64,000 bases of DNA from Megamerina dolium (Eukaryota > Arthropoda > Insecta > Diptera > Megamerinidae): assembly GCA_963854835.1 (NCBI GenBank), contig OY978527.1, positions 36,231,040 to 36,295,039 of the forward strand, written 5' to 3'. Below, piece by piece: positions 12,001-20,749 of the stretch. The stretch's first letter is position 1. Each line of letters opens with the position of its first letter. Below the pieces are notes generated by a model. The model was not told the origin of the DNA. It searched no databases and worked only from the letters and a program-made list of their open reading frames with translations. The position numbers and the translations under genes are program-made.

Positions 12001-13342
12001 TTGTATATAAGGGCTGAGCACCGTTTGGTATCTTCTTCGGTATAATGGTGAGCCCTTTCTTATCGAGATACTCTTGAAATTCTCTAGATGTTATTGTATT
12101 GGTGAATCCGTTATCAGGTGGTTTTTGATATTTTCCAAAGCTGCAACTGTCGTTACCACCATTCATTTGAGATTGAGATTGCTGTTGCTGAGATTCCTCT
12201 CTGTCCGGCGACTGTTTATGATTGCTGTTTATGGTGATCTCATCACTGGATTCACTTTTCGTTAAAGGTTCATCCAATTCGTCTATATCGATGTCGGAAC
12301 TGATGTGCAACTTTTTCACGCGTTCATCAAATTTTTTCGCATTTTTTGTCACTTCGGCTGGATTGAAGTAATTACCATCCGGATCGGTGCCAACTTTTAT
12401 CTTAATGTCCGATAGATCAGGATAATTTGGTTTCGAGCACTTCCTAAATGCTGGCACTTTTAACTTTGAATCGGCTACTTTTCTTTCTTTCAGACGATCC
12501 TTAGTTTGTGCTGTTAGCTTTAGCTTTTTTAGTGGTTTCTTTTCGGCAATTTCACGTAACTCATCAAATTTGAGTCGTGCCAAAACAGTGGGATCATATA
12601 CGAAATATGGATCTGGATTTTTGATATACGTTTTTACGTATTTCGATTGCTTCAGCACCTCTTCAGTGGTTATAAAATCATCCGGTGATGATAGTTGCTG
12701 TTGATTTGTTTTTCGATTGTTCGCCTCGTTCTTGAGACGTTCTCTTTCACGTTCACGTTCGCGTTCACGTTCACGTAATTGTTGTGTTACTGTCTTTCGG
12801 ACAACACTGAGCGTTGAACGTTTCGTTGGCACTGGTGGGGGCGTTCTCTTCTTTTGGCTTCTCGTTAGACTGCTCGTCGTCGTCGTCGATCTAAATGGAT
12901 TCTGTTGATCGACTATAGGATCGCCGGTAATGAATTTACGTATTTTCTCGTCATTCGGATCGAATGAGACAGATTTTTTCAATTTGGTGCGTGATTGCAA
13001 ATTTACTTCACCCGCAAGTGTTGCTGATTTCGCGTTTGTACTTGTATCACAGTTCAATGACGATGACTGATTTATATCGCCACAGTGTGTATTAACATCA
13101 TCTTGAGGATATTCTAAACACTCAAGACTTCTCGTCGAGCAGCTATCATCTGAATGTGCGGTAGGCAATTGTTCGACACTGACTTGATTATTACTGTGAA
13201 TATGACTGTGATTATGGGGATGATTATGATGTGGATGCGGTTGCGGTTGTAGTTCTTGCTGTGGCTGTTGAACGTTTATATTTTCTATAACAGTGCAGAG
13301 CGATTCAGTGCTTACATCATTTCTGAGTCCTGATTCTGACAT
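9035..13342 (-). CDS. Large disordered insect scaffold-like protein (1435 residues, one coding exon)
   Basis: The ATG at 13342 has context AAAAAAATGTC and the stop is at 9035-9037. A longer frame upstream uses only TTG and runs through a splice-acceptor-like site, so I start at the ATG. Visible parts: His-rich N-terminus; KKSVSFDPNDEK (about 122-134); PPPVPTKR, an SH3-type site (about 165-172); an Arg-Glu repeat (about 189-199); a lysine-rich block containing YFVYDPTVLARLKFDELRE (about 239-357), which looks folded and conserved; REFQEYLDKKGL (about 420-431); a glutamine run (about 843-854); TREEILQKVKEFCRKS (about 988-1003), a likely helix; IYEHV, IYAHV and LLYDNP tyrosine motifs of SH2-binding type; IDG(K/R)PV repeated; a glycine run (about 1193-1200); and a C-terminal amphipathic helix ILKNLKDKLSKLFGSFKG. 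This suggests a cytoplasmic adaptor or scaffold near a membrane. I could not assign a family or ortholog. Confidence 0.88.
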   Translation of the reverse strand: MSESGLRNDVSTESLCTVIENINVQQPQQELQPQPHPHHNHPHNHSHIHSNNQVSVEQLPTAHSDDSCSTRSLECLEYPQDDVNTHCGDINQSSSLNCDTSTNAKSATLAGEVNLQSRTKLKKSVSFDPNDEKIRKFITGDPIVDQQNPFRSTTTTSSLTRSQKKRTPPPVPTKRSTLSVVRKTVTQQLRERERERERERERLKNEANNRKTNQQQLSSPDDFITTEEVLKQSKYVKTYIKNPDPYFVYDPTVLARLKFDELREIAEKKPLKKLKLTAQTKDRLKERKVADSKLKVPAFRKCSKPNYPDLSDIKIKVGTDPDGNYFNPAEVTKNAKKFDERVKKLHISSDIDIDELDEPLTKSESSDEITINSNHKQSPDREESQQQQSQSQMNGGNDSCSFGKYQKPPDNGFTNTITSREFQEYLDKKGLTIIPKKIPNGAQPLYTNGISARQANNSISTSKTPDRVQISFDTMDSPSKHTNKKPSVFQRLLSNSIFASSKRKTTPKEIVPSPRSLYDSDAKAKGNGYIANTPTSIKRVVLERQSFHGRPRASNNFLSAAEMKDLKNQSERSRKSFTTGDDLSMSISSALTNAESPNAMENEQITSGGRKIDKIESKPIAKPPRRTLSRDRLSAVNHSRPIEQMHSDNNTIIIKPKVQRAQMPSYGNTVQRTVPKEMTEGKAIGATNLRRSLERQSLIPKRTTPASDRRQVFGRSASMDRNEILKRTATARGTSHRSKSPSATLKAPAVSIYDVNSKENLSEQFILPNGGPQRTSTPKRIVHQMQSYGNGIDSVDGRILSPIPNKSTAIDGTGVTIHADQEEWERLKAMKERTDRELYFKVFQQQQQQQQRQQRQQDPENIYEHVQPNQVLLSREGPVLMENNFVRGSPQRNTFSGLTHNHRQATIIDGKPVIALMNNTNIGGISSKVTDPSAERSQSAIDGMTMTGSRNSYGRGYESDAAATPVILRRKNAQVTAAAQTPTRRIGGILTREEILQKVKEFCRKSLNKTPIKSNHQSPQIQALHKRQPASTDLSPVSYASVETHQRPASRMYAAPQVPQRMHSLSQQQFIPIAATHEILSQHPPSALATTAQPPPSTSSPIYAHVIKRSSLQSNQSDLLYDNPTLTRPYLVRRDSNSGQTFHAIDGRPVTLVKRPDSSFSSSTCTTAPQYVILDGDKIIPATPVLHYYPTISAGGGGGGGGELYAQPQYIRPLHQLQPVALSGTYGYITVREPLQFAAVAPPAIQQPQRLQRARMHDGRSTPLILDQSSQQASQIYWTPQHQRLQQQAGLLPVQISSRYTLSKQPYLVPIPAHRVIEEIKCASPAQANTGANIPSQQQQHFMRTNSPTKQLQQMVVQQQQQQQRHHTDYNNSPHPYEWESGSEAGEVQRIMEKQQQQQLGNMSGGELKKSNHNNHNILKNLKDKLSKLFGSFKG

Positions 13343-13377
13343 TTTTTTTGAAGGCGCACACAATACACCGAAATCGC

Positions 13378-13440
13378 ACTGTGATAGCAGCAATTGATAG
13401 TAGCAGGAAATAGAGAAGGATTAGTTGGTGATAGTAGTGA
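13378..13440 (-). promoter_or_regulatory. Splice-acceptor-like site upstream of the large gene's ATG
   Basis: On the minus strand the pyrimidine-rich stretch CCTTCTCTATTTCCTGC is followed by CTATCAATTGCTGCTATCACAG, with AG at 13380-13379. The exon would start at 13378, 36 nt before the ATG. This predicts a non-coding first exon further right. The donor exon was not found. Confidence 0.45.
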
Positions 13441-14290
13441 AAATGGTTTAACACAATTTGGAATGTTGAATTGCATTGAGTATGTATTGGGGTGTTCACG
13501 TATTAATATTCTCAACTCAATATGCATTTAAGCATTCATGGGAGGATCTACAATTAAATAAACAAATTTTTTTATTTTAGTTATGACATAAAATTGATTT
13601 TTGTTTTATTACTTATATTGGTTGTGGCGGTAGGCACACTTACTCCTAGCTATGTCTCCTCCCCATATGTTCTTTCGGTTGCTGATCAATGTATCAATGG
13701 CATTAGTGGCAAATTTAATGTGGTAGTACTTTAATGAGTAGCAGTATAGGTAGTACCAAGTATATTAAAAGACCCTTCGTTATGCTAGTAAGTAGTGTAT
13801 GCGTCTGAAACCATAGCAAAACTTATCCAAAGCAATCGACAATTTTCGCTAAAAATAAATTAAAACAAATCCAGCATAAGTAAAAAATAATACAAAAAGG
13901 TAATACTCATAGGTATAGGTACATATATGTATATATTTTGTTGTTATACGTGTACGACAATTGTGTTGTGGTTTGATTGAATTGGTTAGTTGGAAATAAC
14001 CAAAAATACAGAGAATGACGACATAGAAAATTATTGGTAATATTACTACAATAATTAATATATATGTAAGTATTTACATAGAATGCTTCAAAAAAAAAAG
14101 AAGTAGACTAAACAATCAAGATATCATTATTCTCAATTGTTAAATGCATTTATTTTTGTAAATATTTCATTATCATATTGCACTCGTTCGCATGTGGGTG
14201 CTAATTGTAGATGTTGACTATGAAAATTGATTCGCTCAATTACATGTAGTACATATGTTAGATATATCAAATGTACAAGCATACTGATGT
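13441..14290. other. AT-rich non-coding stretch, probably 5' intron of the large gene
   Basis: No supported gene. Short frames lacking start context or domains only. If the acceptor at 13378 is used, this is intronic. Confidence 0.35.
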
Positions 14291-14299
14291 AGATTATAT

Positions 14300-14395
14300 A
14301 ACGGGTGTTTTTTTGAGGGTCCGAGCGATCTTTACGCTTTCCTGAACTGTGACTGTGCCACAAAAAGGGGTTATTTTCATCCGACATTATTTATA
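14300..14395. mobile_element. Short mobile-element terminus fragment
   Basis: The motif ACGGGTGTTTTTTTGAGG followed by a unique GC-richer stretch looks like the end of a DNA transposon, but no coding part or partner end was found. A SINE copy follows directly. Confidence 0.25.
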
Positions 14396-14404
14396 CAATA
14401 TATT

Positions 14405-14618
14405 AGGAGGGACCTACTTATATTAGCTGGTTTCAAACGGCTGAACCCTTGTCATATAATCTTTTTAGCTACTACCAGAAGAATTCGTAATTGGTTATAC
14501 CTATAAGATGGCACCGTTCACAAAAAAAAAATCTCTTCGATATTAAAGTTGCCTCGACCGGAGATCGAATCCACGCTCTGCAACTCAGTAGACTAACGCA
14601 CTAACCACGGCACCCTTT
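14405..14618 (-). mobile_element. tRNA-headed SINE, internally deleted copy
   Basis: Read on the minus strand it starts GGGTGCCGTGGTTAGTGCG, with the AGCTCA part of the A box lost. It has a B-box-like GATTCGATCTCC and CCGGTCGAGGC, then GAGATTTTTTTTTTG, GGTGCC and a shortened body ending ACCAGCTAATATAAGTAGGTCC. The whole middle and 3' tail are shorter than in the complete copy at 19009-19387. Confidence 0.75.
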
Positions 14619-14639
14619 TTATTTTATGTATATGATGTA

Positions 14640-15200
14640 GGTAGTTTATTTGAAATTTACTTTGGTATGTACACAATCTTGTATCATATTTCCAATGTTC
14701 GGCTATTACGGTCAAGAACAATAATTTGTAATATATTTATATACATACATATCGTATATGTGTTTTTTATTATTAATGTGGAGTGAAAACCGTTTTTTTA
14801 ATCTGTAGAAAGTTGCCATTTTAGTTAAAAAGTGAAGGAAAAAACTATTGTTTCTCTCAGCATATGTTACAAGTGTCCCCAAACATGCGATATAACGTTA
14901 TTTTTTCAATAAAGTGTTACACTACAAAACCCTTTGTCAGGACTGTCAAAAATTCATGTTATTTTTTCAAAATGCAAGCATCTTCTTTATCATTCTTACA
15001 ATATATTAAATTTTTTATGCAAAATTATGTGTCCAAATAAATTTGTTTATTTTACAGCTCAAGAAAAATTCCGGATTGGTCGGTAAAGTCTGTATTTATA
15101 TTTCGAGATTTGGCAAAACTAATGTCAATAGCTAAAATCTTGTAACACCATAATAAAGTTTGACATTTTTTAGCAGAAACGTGCCCACAAAGTTTTGATG
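14640..15200. other. Non-coding flank, possibly 5' part of the adjoining mariner relic
   Basis: AT-rich. The last 200 bases may belong to the mariner untranslated region, but no terminal inverted repeat could be identified with confidence. Confidence 0.3.
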
Positions 15201-15229
15201 TACAAGTGCTATTTGTTTCGTTTACAGTG

Positions 15230-16245
15230 AGTTAAGAAAATCAATTTGGCAAAAAAATGGGAATTTCAAGATAAGGTTTTCGCTGGTTTTGTATGGCGAT
15301 AAAGCAGCATCAAAAACCACATTATATCGCTGGTATTGTGAATTCAATCGCGGTCGTAGCTCGGTCGCCGACGAATTCCGTGAAGGTCGTTCAAAATCGA
15401 TTGTTGTGCCACAAAACATCGATGCAGTGCATGAACTGATAATGCAAGATCGTCATGTGACATATCGTGAGATAGAGGCATCCTTGCACATTAGTTCTAC
15501 TACAGTACATTTGGTTTTGCATGAATAGTTAGTTGTAAAAAAATTTGAAGTCGTTGGATACCCCATAATTTATCAATAGCTCAAAAAAAGGCTCGGCTCG
15601 TGTCGATTGGTGAAAGGAAATGCTTAAAAAGTTCGACCGTGCTGTTTCAAAGGACGTTTATAAAATCGAGACAGGTGGCGAATCATGGATATATGCGTAT
15701 GAACCGGATACAAAACAGCAATGGACTGTGTGGGTGTTCCAAGACGAGCCAAATCCAATAAAAGTAGTTCGGGCCCGCAGCAAGCAAATTGTCGCTGTTT
15801 CTTTGGGTCATGTGACCACTGTTCTGCTTGAGCAACGTAGGACGGTCAATTCTGAGTGGTAGACGATCATTTGTTTGCCGGAAGTCTTCAGAGAAATTCG
15901 TAAAACCAACCGCCAAAGAAGAATCATCCTCCATCATGACAGTGTGAGCTCTCACACATCTCGTCAAATGGGTGAATTTTTGAGCAGTCAAAACACCGAA
16001 TTGATGACTCATCCTGCCTACAGTCCTGATTTGGCATCCAATTACTTCTACTTGTTCCCGAATATCAAAGATAAATTGCGTGGTCAACGATTTATGAGCG
16101 CCAAAGAAGCAGTTGAAGCGTTCAAAAACCATGTTTTGGAAGTATCTCAAAAGGAATGGAAAAACTGCTATGACAAATGGTTTGAACGAATGCAAAAGTG
16201 CATTGATCATCATAGTGAATATTTTGAAAAACAATAAAGCCGTTT
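15230..16245 (+). pseudogene. mariner transposase relic (two catalytic aspartates lost)
   Basis: Broken frames at 15289-15528, 15620-15862 and 15875-16237 together cover most of a mariner transposase. Recognisable parts are the helix-turn-helix region (TTLYRWYCEFNRG), DRHVTYREIEASL, ESWIYAYEPDTKQQ, WVFQDEPNP, LEQRRTVNSEW, the second aspartate (ILHHDS...SHTS), YSPDL and the C-terminal EYFEKQ. The first catalytic Asp is Gly (TGGESW instead of the family's TGDESW). The third aspartate position reads SNYFYLFP instead of the family's PNDFFLFP. There are at least two frame breaks, a stop after NSEW and a small deletion after SKQIVA. The element is therefore inactive. It sits on the plus strand within the putative intron of the minus-strand gene. 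Confidence 0.92.
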
Positions 16246-16379
16246 TTATTTAAAAATGTTTGTTATTATTTGCTATTCCCGAAATATATCTCATGGCAAG
16301 ATATGCAACAAGCATATGCTACAATGAAAGGACCTATAGGGGTGGCAGGGTTTAAAGGTGTTTACTGTCTACGGAAGCC

Positions 16380-16870
16380 TCGGCTCCGTATGTACTTCTT
16401 TAGCAATATTCTAGTTTATCCTGATTGAAGAAGTAAGTATTTAGAAGAAGCTGAACCTTCTACTCCTCGGTCCTAGTAAAACTCACAACATTCTTTTTAA
16501 TGACTGCAGAGAGTAAGACTTGGCCAATACTTTGTCGAGCTTTGATGCCTCCTCAGTGTTTTCTTTACTGCCGCAGACATTTTTATCACATTTTTACTGG
16601 TTTTCTTCTCTGACCTCCTTGTTGTAAAGTGTTAACATGTTTCTGTAAACTTTCTAATTTCCAGCAATGTTTTCCCGGTTGAATTATCTTCGAACCAAAG
16701 TTTTCAATTTCTTTAAGTCGTTGTTCCACCAAGGTGCATTCTTATTGGGATGGGCTCTGCTTACTGAACAGCCGTCATCATAAGCTTTGATAATGGTTTT
16801 ATTGAAGCCTTCTACTGAAGTTTGAAATTCTATCTTATTCCTGATTTTATATCCTATTTATCTTTACTAA
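16380..16870 (-). pseudogene. LINE (non-LTR retrotransposon) ORF2 fragment, endonuclease-RT linker
   Basis: On the minus strand, translation with a few frame breaks gives HPNKNAPWWNNDLKKLKTLV, then RNMLTLYNKEVREKNQ and a TEEASKLDKVLAKS-like stretch. The PWWN...L...R...FNR pattern followed by E/AxxLxKVLAK is typical of the region between the AP-endonuclease and reverse transcriptase of I/Jockey-type LINEs. The endonuclease and RT proper are absent, so this is a truncated, mutated fragment abutting the mariner relic. Confidence 0.7.
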
Positions 16871-16874
16871 GGGT

Positions 16875-18990
16875 AAACTCTCAATATCTAAGACATTAAT
16901 GGGTACCACTGACAAAAAAGCTGAGAGACAGAAATAGACAATTAGGAAGTCTGAAAGTTTAGAAAGAAACGACTAAAATGATGAGATTAAACTTCTGTCA
17001 TCATTGAAAGAAAAGGTATATAAGGTCGATATGTCTGTGACGTGCAGATAATGATCCTAGAATTCAGTGGAGGATTCTCAGGGCACCAATAAGTCCTCTT
17101 GTCTCCAAAATAACGAATGACCAGAAAGATGAGCAAGGTGCGGCGAGCGTTCTACTACGCTTGTCTACGTGTAGAATTGAATGGATTTTTTTCTATAATT
17201 ATCAATCATATTTTATCAGTTATAATCTGATAACAGCACTATCTATCATTCATTTTGATATAATCATTCAATCTTATCTGCAAACTTCATGTACGTGTAT
17301 ATACAGGGTGTATCATTTCTTTTTTAGGGATAAATCTGTTAAATATCGATTGGTCTGGAAATCAAGAATAATAGTGACATTATTAAATATTTGTGCTGAT
17401 AGGAACTACAACAAGGAAGTTCCAAGGCTCTAAAACTTTATCCAAAATCTATGCGTACTACGAACTAACTATAAGGTAAAGGATGGCGAAAAGAGATTAG
17501 GCCACCATTTGCTTTAAATGCTTTGAATGCGAACAACTATTGTTCTATTTCGCTCATCTTGGAGGATCTGCATACATATGCATATAGTCAAATGATGATT
17601 AGTTCAATTACAACTGAATTTAAAGCAATATGTTCCATTGCTCTCCATTTTTTATGGCACTTTGATATGATACGTGTATCATATCTACATATTAGCTCGG
17701 AGTGTAGAATTTTTATATTATTTATTTCATTTCTGATGCGTATGTGAATCCCAATAAATAGATTGCATTATGAAAAAAATAATTAAATGTATACATATAT
17801 GAATCAACTCCTTTCAATATGTAATATATTTTGCAAATTTGATGAATTGTTTATTTTGAATAAATATAATAAGAATATGTTCAACTTCAATTGCAATGCC
17901 TTAGCCAATACGTGCTATATGTTGCATATATGCGAGTAAGTGAGAGTAAACATTTCACAACGTATTATGGAATGTTTACAATTACTCATTGTATATTGAG
18001 ATTGTATAGCAACATGCATATAGTATTGTATGTATATACAGTAAGTATGCATCATATACTGTATACATTTTGTGCGCCTATCTATTGCGTATATAAACAT
18101 TGTTGATATCAATTATGAAAGGGTATTATTTAAAGCATCAAAAGTACAAAAAAAAAAAAAACAATTATAGAATTTGAGTATAATGTTTGAGATGATATAT
18201 ACATTTTGTTTAACTGTTGTTGGGACGGACCTTTACAATGAGGAGGAACATATTGACACATTCCACGACCGCCTCTCTGCGATAGTTCACATTTCTAATT
18301 TATACTTAGCTAGACTCATTAAACTCATCCTAGATACAGGTAGTCATCAGACTATAACGAGTTTCATTGTCTCCTCCACCTCGCAGAAAAATCTGTATTG
18401 TTTGGAGTCTGATTTGATTTTTATGACGATGATTACAAGAATTTCTGCTTCATATGTACTTAGGAGAAAAAAACGTTTCAAAATCATCCAACTCTGCTTA
18501 TTACTTAGAGCCGCACCTAGGCAATTTCATTTATAGTTTTTGTGGTAGATGAACTCCTGCATAACCTAGTTACTTATGACATATCGAAACAAACCTAAAC
18601 CGATCACATGCATGACCTGTGCTTGTGCACATACATACATATATGAAGACAAATATGTACATATAAAACTACATAATGCTTATACCGGATTAATACTCAT
18701 GCGAAGCATATACATACATATGTAGTACTCCAGGAAGTCGCAATACGAAATTGATGATTCACACCCATTTCCATACGTCACTCACAATTCATGTTATTTC
18801 TATTGTAACGCCTTTCATAAGCATAAGGCTAAAATATATTGGTACATAAAATAAATATTAAAAAAAAAACAGACATAAAAGAATAAACACTGTTTCAAGT
18901 GAAATTTCTCCAAACACCTATCGTATATGTATGTATAGTACAATAGACATACTTATAAGTGTATATAGCGAAGTTTTTCAAATATATGTA
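16875..18990. other. Non-coding stretch with no identified element
   Basis: A GGGTGTATCATTTCTTTTTTAGGG motif at about 17307 resembles a DNA-transposon end. A plus-strand frame at 18174-18536 has no recognisable domain. No RNA gene was seen. Confidence 0.3.
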
Positions 18991-18995
18991 TAACC

Positions 18996-19400
18996 AATAT
19001 TGGCACATGCCGTAGGGGTGCCGTAGGTGCCGTAGCTCAGTGGTTAGTGTGTTCGCCTTCTGATCTGTAGGTCGTGGTTCAATCCCCGGCTGATGCATAA
19101 CAAATTTAATATCGATAAGATTTTTCTTTCGAACGGTACCCACCTGTCGGCAAGCAATTGGCAATTCTTTCGACAGTAAAAACTTGCCATGAAAAAGCTT
19201 CTTAAAGAACTCTGTGACAAAGATCAGAAAAAGTGATGTCACAAGTGTTCTGCCGTTCGGAACCGGCTAAAATAAGTAGGTCCTTTCTAATATTGTCCAA
19301 AATTTAAGACGCACAACAGTAATGGAAGAGAAGCTCGGCCAATGAGCCCTTTGGGGCTTTAAGTGCCACATATTTATTTTATTTTTTAATATTGGCACAT
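18996..19400 (+). repeat. 13-bp target-site duplication flanking a complete SINE
   Basis: AATATTGGCACAT occurs at 18996-19008 and again at 19388-19400, perfectly. It brackets the SINE at 19009-19387. A perfect duplication of this length is the signature of LINE-mediated insertion and of a fairly recent event. Confidence 0.9.
19009..19387 (+). mobile_element. Full-length tRNA-headed SINE (reference copy of the family)
   Basis: 379 bp between perfect 13-bp duplications. The head is a tRNA-like pol III promoter: A-box region TAGCTCAGTGGTTAG near 19035 and B box GTGGTTCAATCCCCGGC near 19075, preceded by a duplicated GGTGCCGTAG. Then comes a body with TTTCTTTCGAACGGTACCC, CTGTCGGCAAGCAATTGGC, GAAAAAGTGATGTCACAAG, TCTGCCGTTCGGAACCGG and TAAGTAGGTCC. 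The 3' part has AGAAGCTCGGCCAATGAGC and CTTTGGGGCTTTAAGTGCC, and the tail is ATTTATTTTATTTTTT. It has no open frame. Mobilisation would need a partner LINE. None of the LINE pieces in this window shares its tail, so the partner is unknown. Confidence 0.92.
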
Positions 19401-19519
19401 AGCATTCAGTGTACAAATACCAAGTGTGTATTCGAATGGATACATTTTATGTAATAGCGGGGTCGCATTATAAGCGTATTTCTGGATGAGTTAATTGACT
19501 CTATCTCTGTATATACATT

Positions 19520-20320
19520 AAGGTGGAGTAATACCTATTTTTTTCCAAAAATGGTTTCATCCATACAAAAGAGCTACAACTTCTTCCCATCTTTGAGGAA
19601 GCGCATAAATTCCATCTCAATAGAACTGTTCATTTTTTGAGGCCAAGAACTTATCGAGTCAATTTTTAAACTTTCAACTTAAGTGAAGTCAGAAGGGGCA
19701 ATGTCTTGCCTATACGGCGGGTGGGGTAAGACTTCGCATCTCCTATTTTCCAAATAGGTTTTATCGCTTTGCGCAACATTGTCATGATGGAAATTCAACG
19801 ACTTGTCTCTGGTCGCTCTTTCTGGCCGTTGTTGGTTCAATGCCCGCTTTAATTTGATGATTTGTTTCGGTAGAGTTCCCCATTAATGATGATTTCTCAC
19901 GTGGTTTTAACAGCTCATAATACACCATATTCTTCTGATCCCAATAGCAGAGACGATGCCAGAAATACCAGAAAATCGCCTTTCGATGTCTTTTGGTTCC
20001 CAATTTCTAATTTACTGGATCATACCCATGGTTATATAGACGCAATGAAATGTCTTGTCGAGTAACTCCCAAAATATTCAGCAATCTTCTTTTGAGTTTG
20101 CCAAAGGTCATCGTCCGATCAAGCCTTCAAGCAAGCGTTGCTGGCTTTCCCTTACTCTCTTTATTGCTTTTGATACAATCACCACTTTTGATCCGTCTAA
20201 ACCAAAATTCACGAATTAAAAGTGATGGATTATGTTCTCTTAAAGCCTCACACAGCATGCGATGACTTTCCGCTGCACTTTTCTTGTCGCGAATAAAGTA
20301 TTGTAGAGACAAAACATGAC
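19520..20320 (-). pseudogene. mariner transposase relic (irritans-like motifs)
   Basis: Minus-strand translation with several frame breaks gives, from the N-terminus, KKSAAESHRMLCEALREH, a FRRIKSGD block, LGVTRQDISLRL, YWDQKNMVYYELLKPRE, a region equivalent to the HDNA motif that is destroyed, an MRSLTPPAV stretch and a C-terminal LPQRWEEVV. Order and content match a mariner transposase, but deletions remove the first catalytic aspartate region and multiple stops are present. It is a dead copy. Confidence 0.85.
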
Positions 20321-20324
20321 GTAG

Positions 20325-20555
20325 ACGAAGCTAAAAAAAAATGTATGATGTTTACATTTTGTAAGAATGACACATACTGTCTTCAATGGTCTAATGTCTT
20401 TAACACACACTGTCACATTATCCGATACAATTTCATACTACTAGTGACTTCTATTGAAAATCCTTTTAAATCCTTACCGGCTATCTCTACTCGTTTTAAT
20501 TGCGCTTCCATACAAAATGAACTTAAAAACACTTCAAGATCTATATAGAGGTTTG
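20325..20555. other. Non-coding stretch
   Basis: No element or gene recognised. Confidence 0.25.
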
Positions 20556-20559
20556 GTAA

Positions 20560-20745
20560 TATATTTAATCCCTCTAGAGGGGGCTCCAGGTAGCGAAGGA
20601 AGCAAATTGCATAAAAACAAATCTTGTTGGGGAACCTCCATATGGGATGGAACTAGGGGTTATGAATGTTATGGAAAAGTATCGGTTAGAGAAATTTAAT
20701 GGGGGGTGGGTCATACATTTGATTCACCTAGAGGCGAGTGTTTTT
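20560..20745 (-). repeat. Copy of the GCCTCTAGAGG repeat family
   Basis: CCCTCTAGAGGGGGCTCC near 20571 and, on the minus strand, CACTCGCCTCTAGGTGAATC (20740 downwards) followed by AAATGTATGACCC match the units at 53.88-54.52 kb. Confidence 0.45.
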
Positions 20746-20749
20746 GATT

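Noticed and set aside
9772..13527. Several plus- and minus-strand frames of 60-120 codons within 9.7-13.5 kb.
   Set aside because: They overlap the 1435-residue coding exon in other frames, or its 5' flank, and are explained by its biased composition.
15683..16234. 183-codon minus-strand frame.
   Set aside because: It is the antisense shadow of the mariner transposase relic on the plus strand.
14859..16320. AGCATATG at 14859 and AGCATATGCT at 16311 as terminal inverted repeats of the mariner at 15.2 kb.
   Set aside because: AGCATATGCT is itself a palindrome, so the inverted match is expected by chance, and flanking bases do not match.
18174..18536. 120-codon plus-strand frame as a host exon.
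   Set aside because: No domain, no splice sites in phase, and codon usage looks like non-coding AT-rich DNA.
19035..19095. tRNA gene at 19035 (also 34110 and 40050) suggested by A-box and B-box motifs.
   Set aside because: The stretches do not close into a tRNA with a proper acceptor stem, and each continues into the same SINE body; they are SINE heads.
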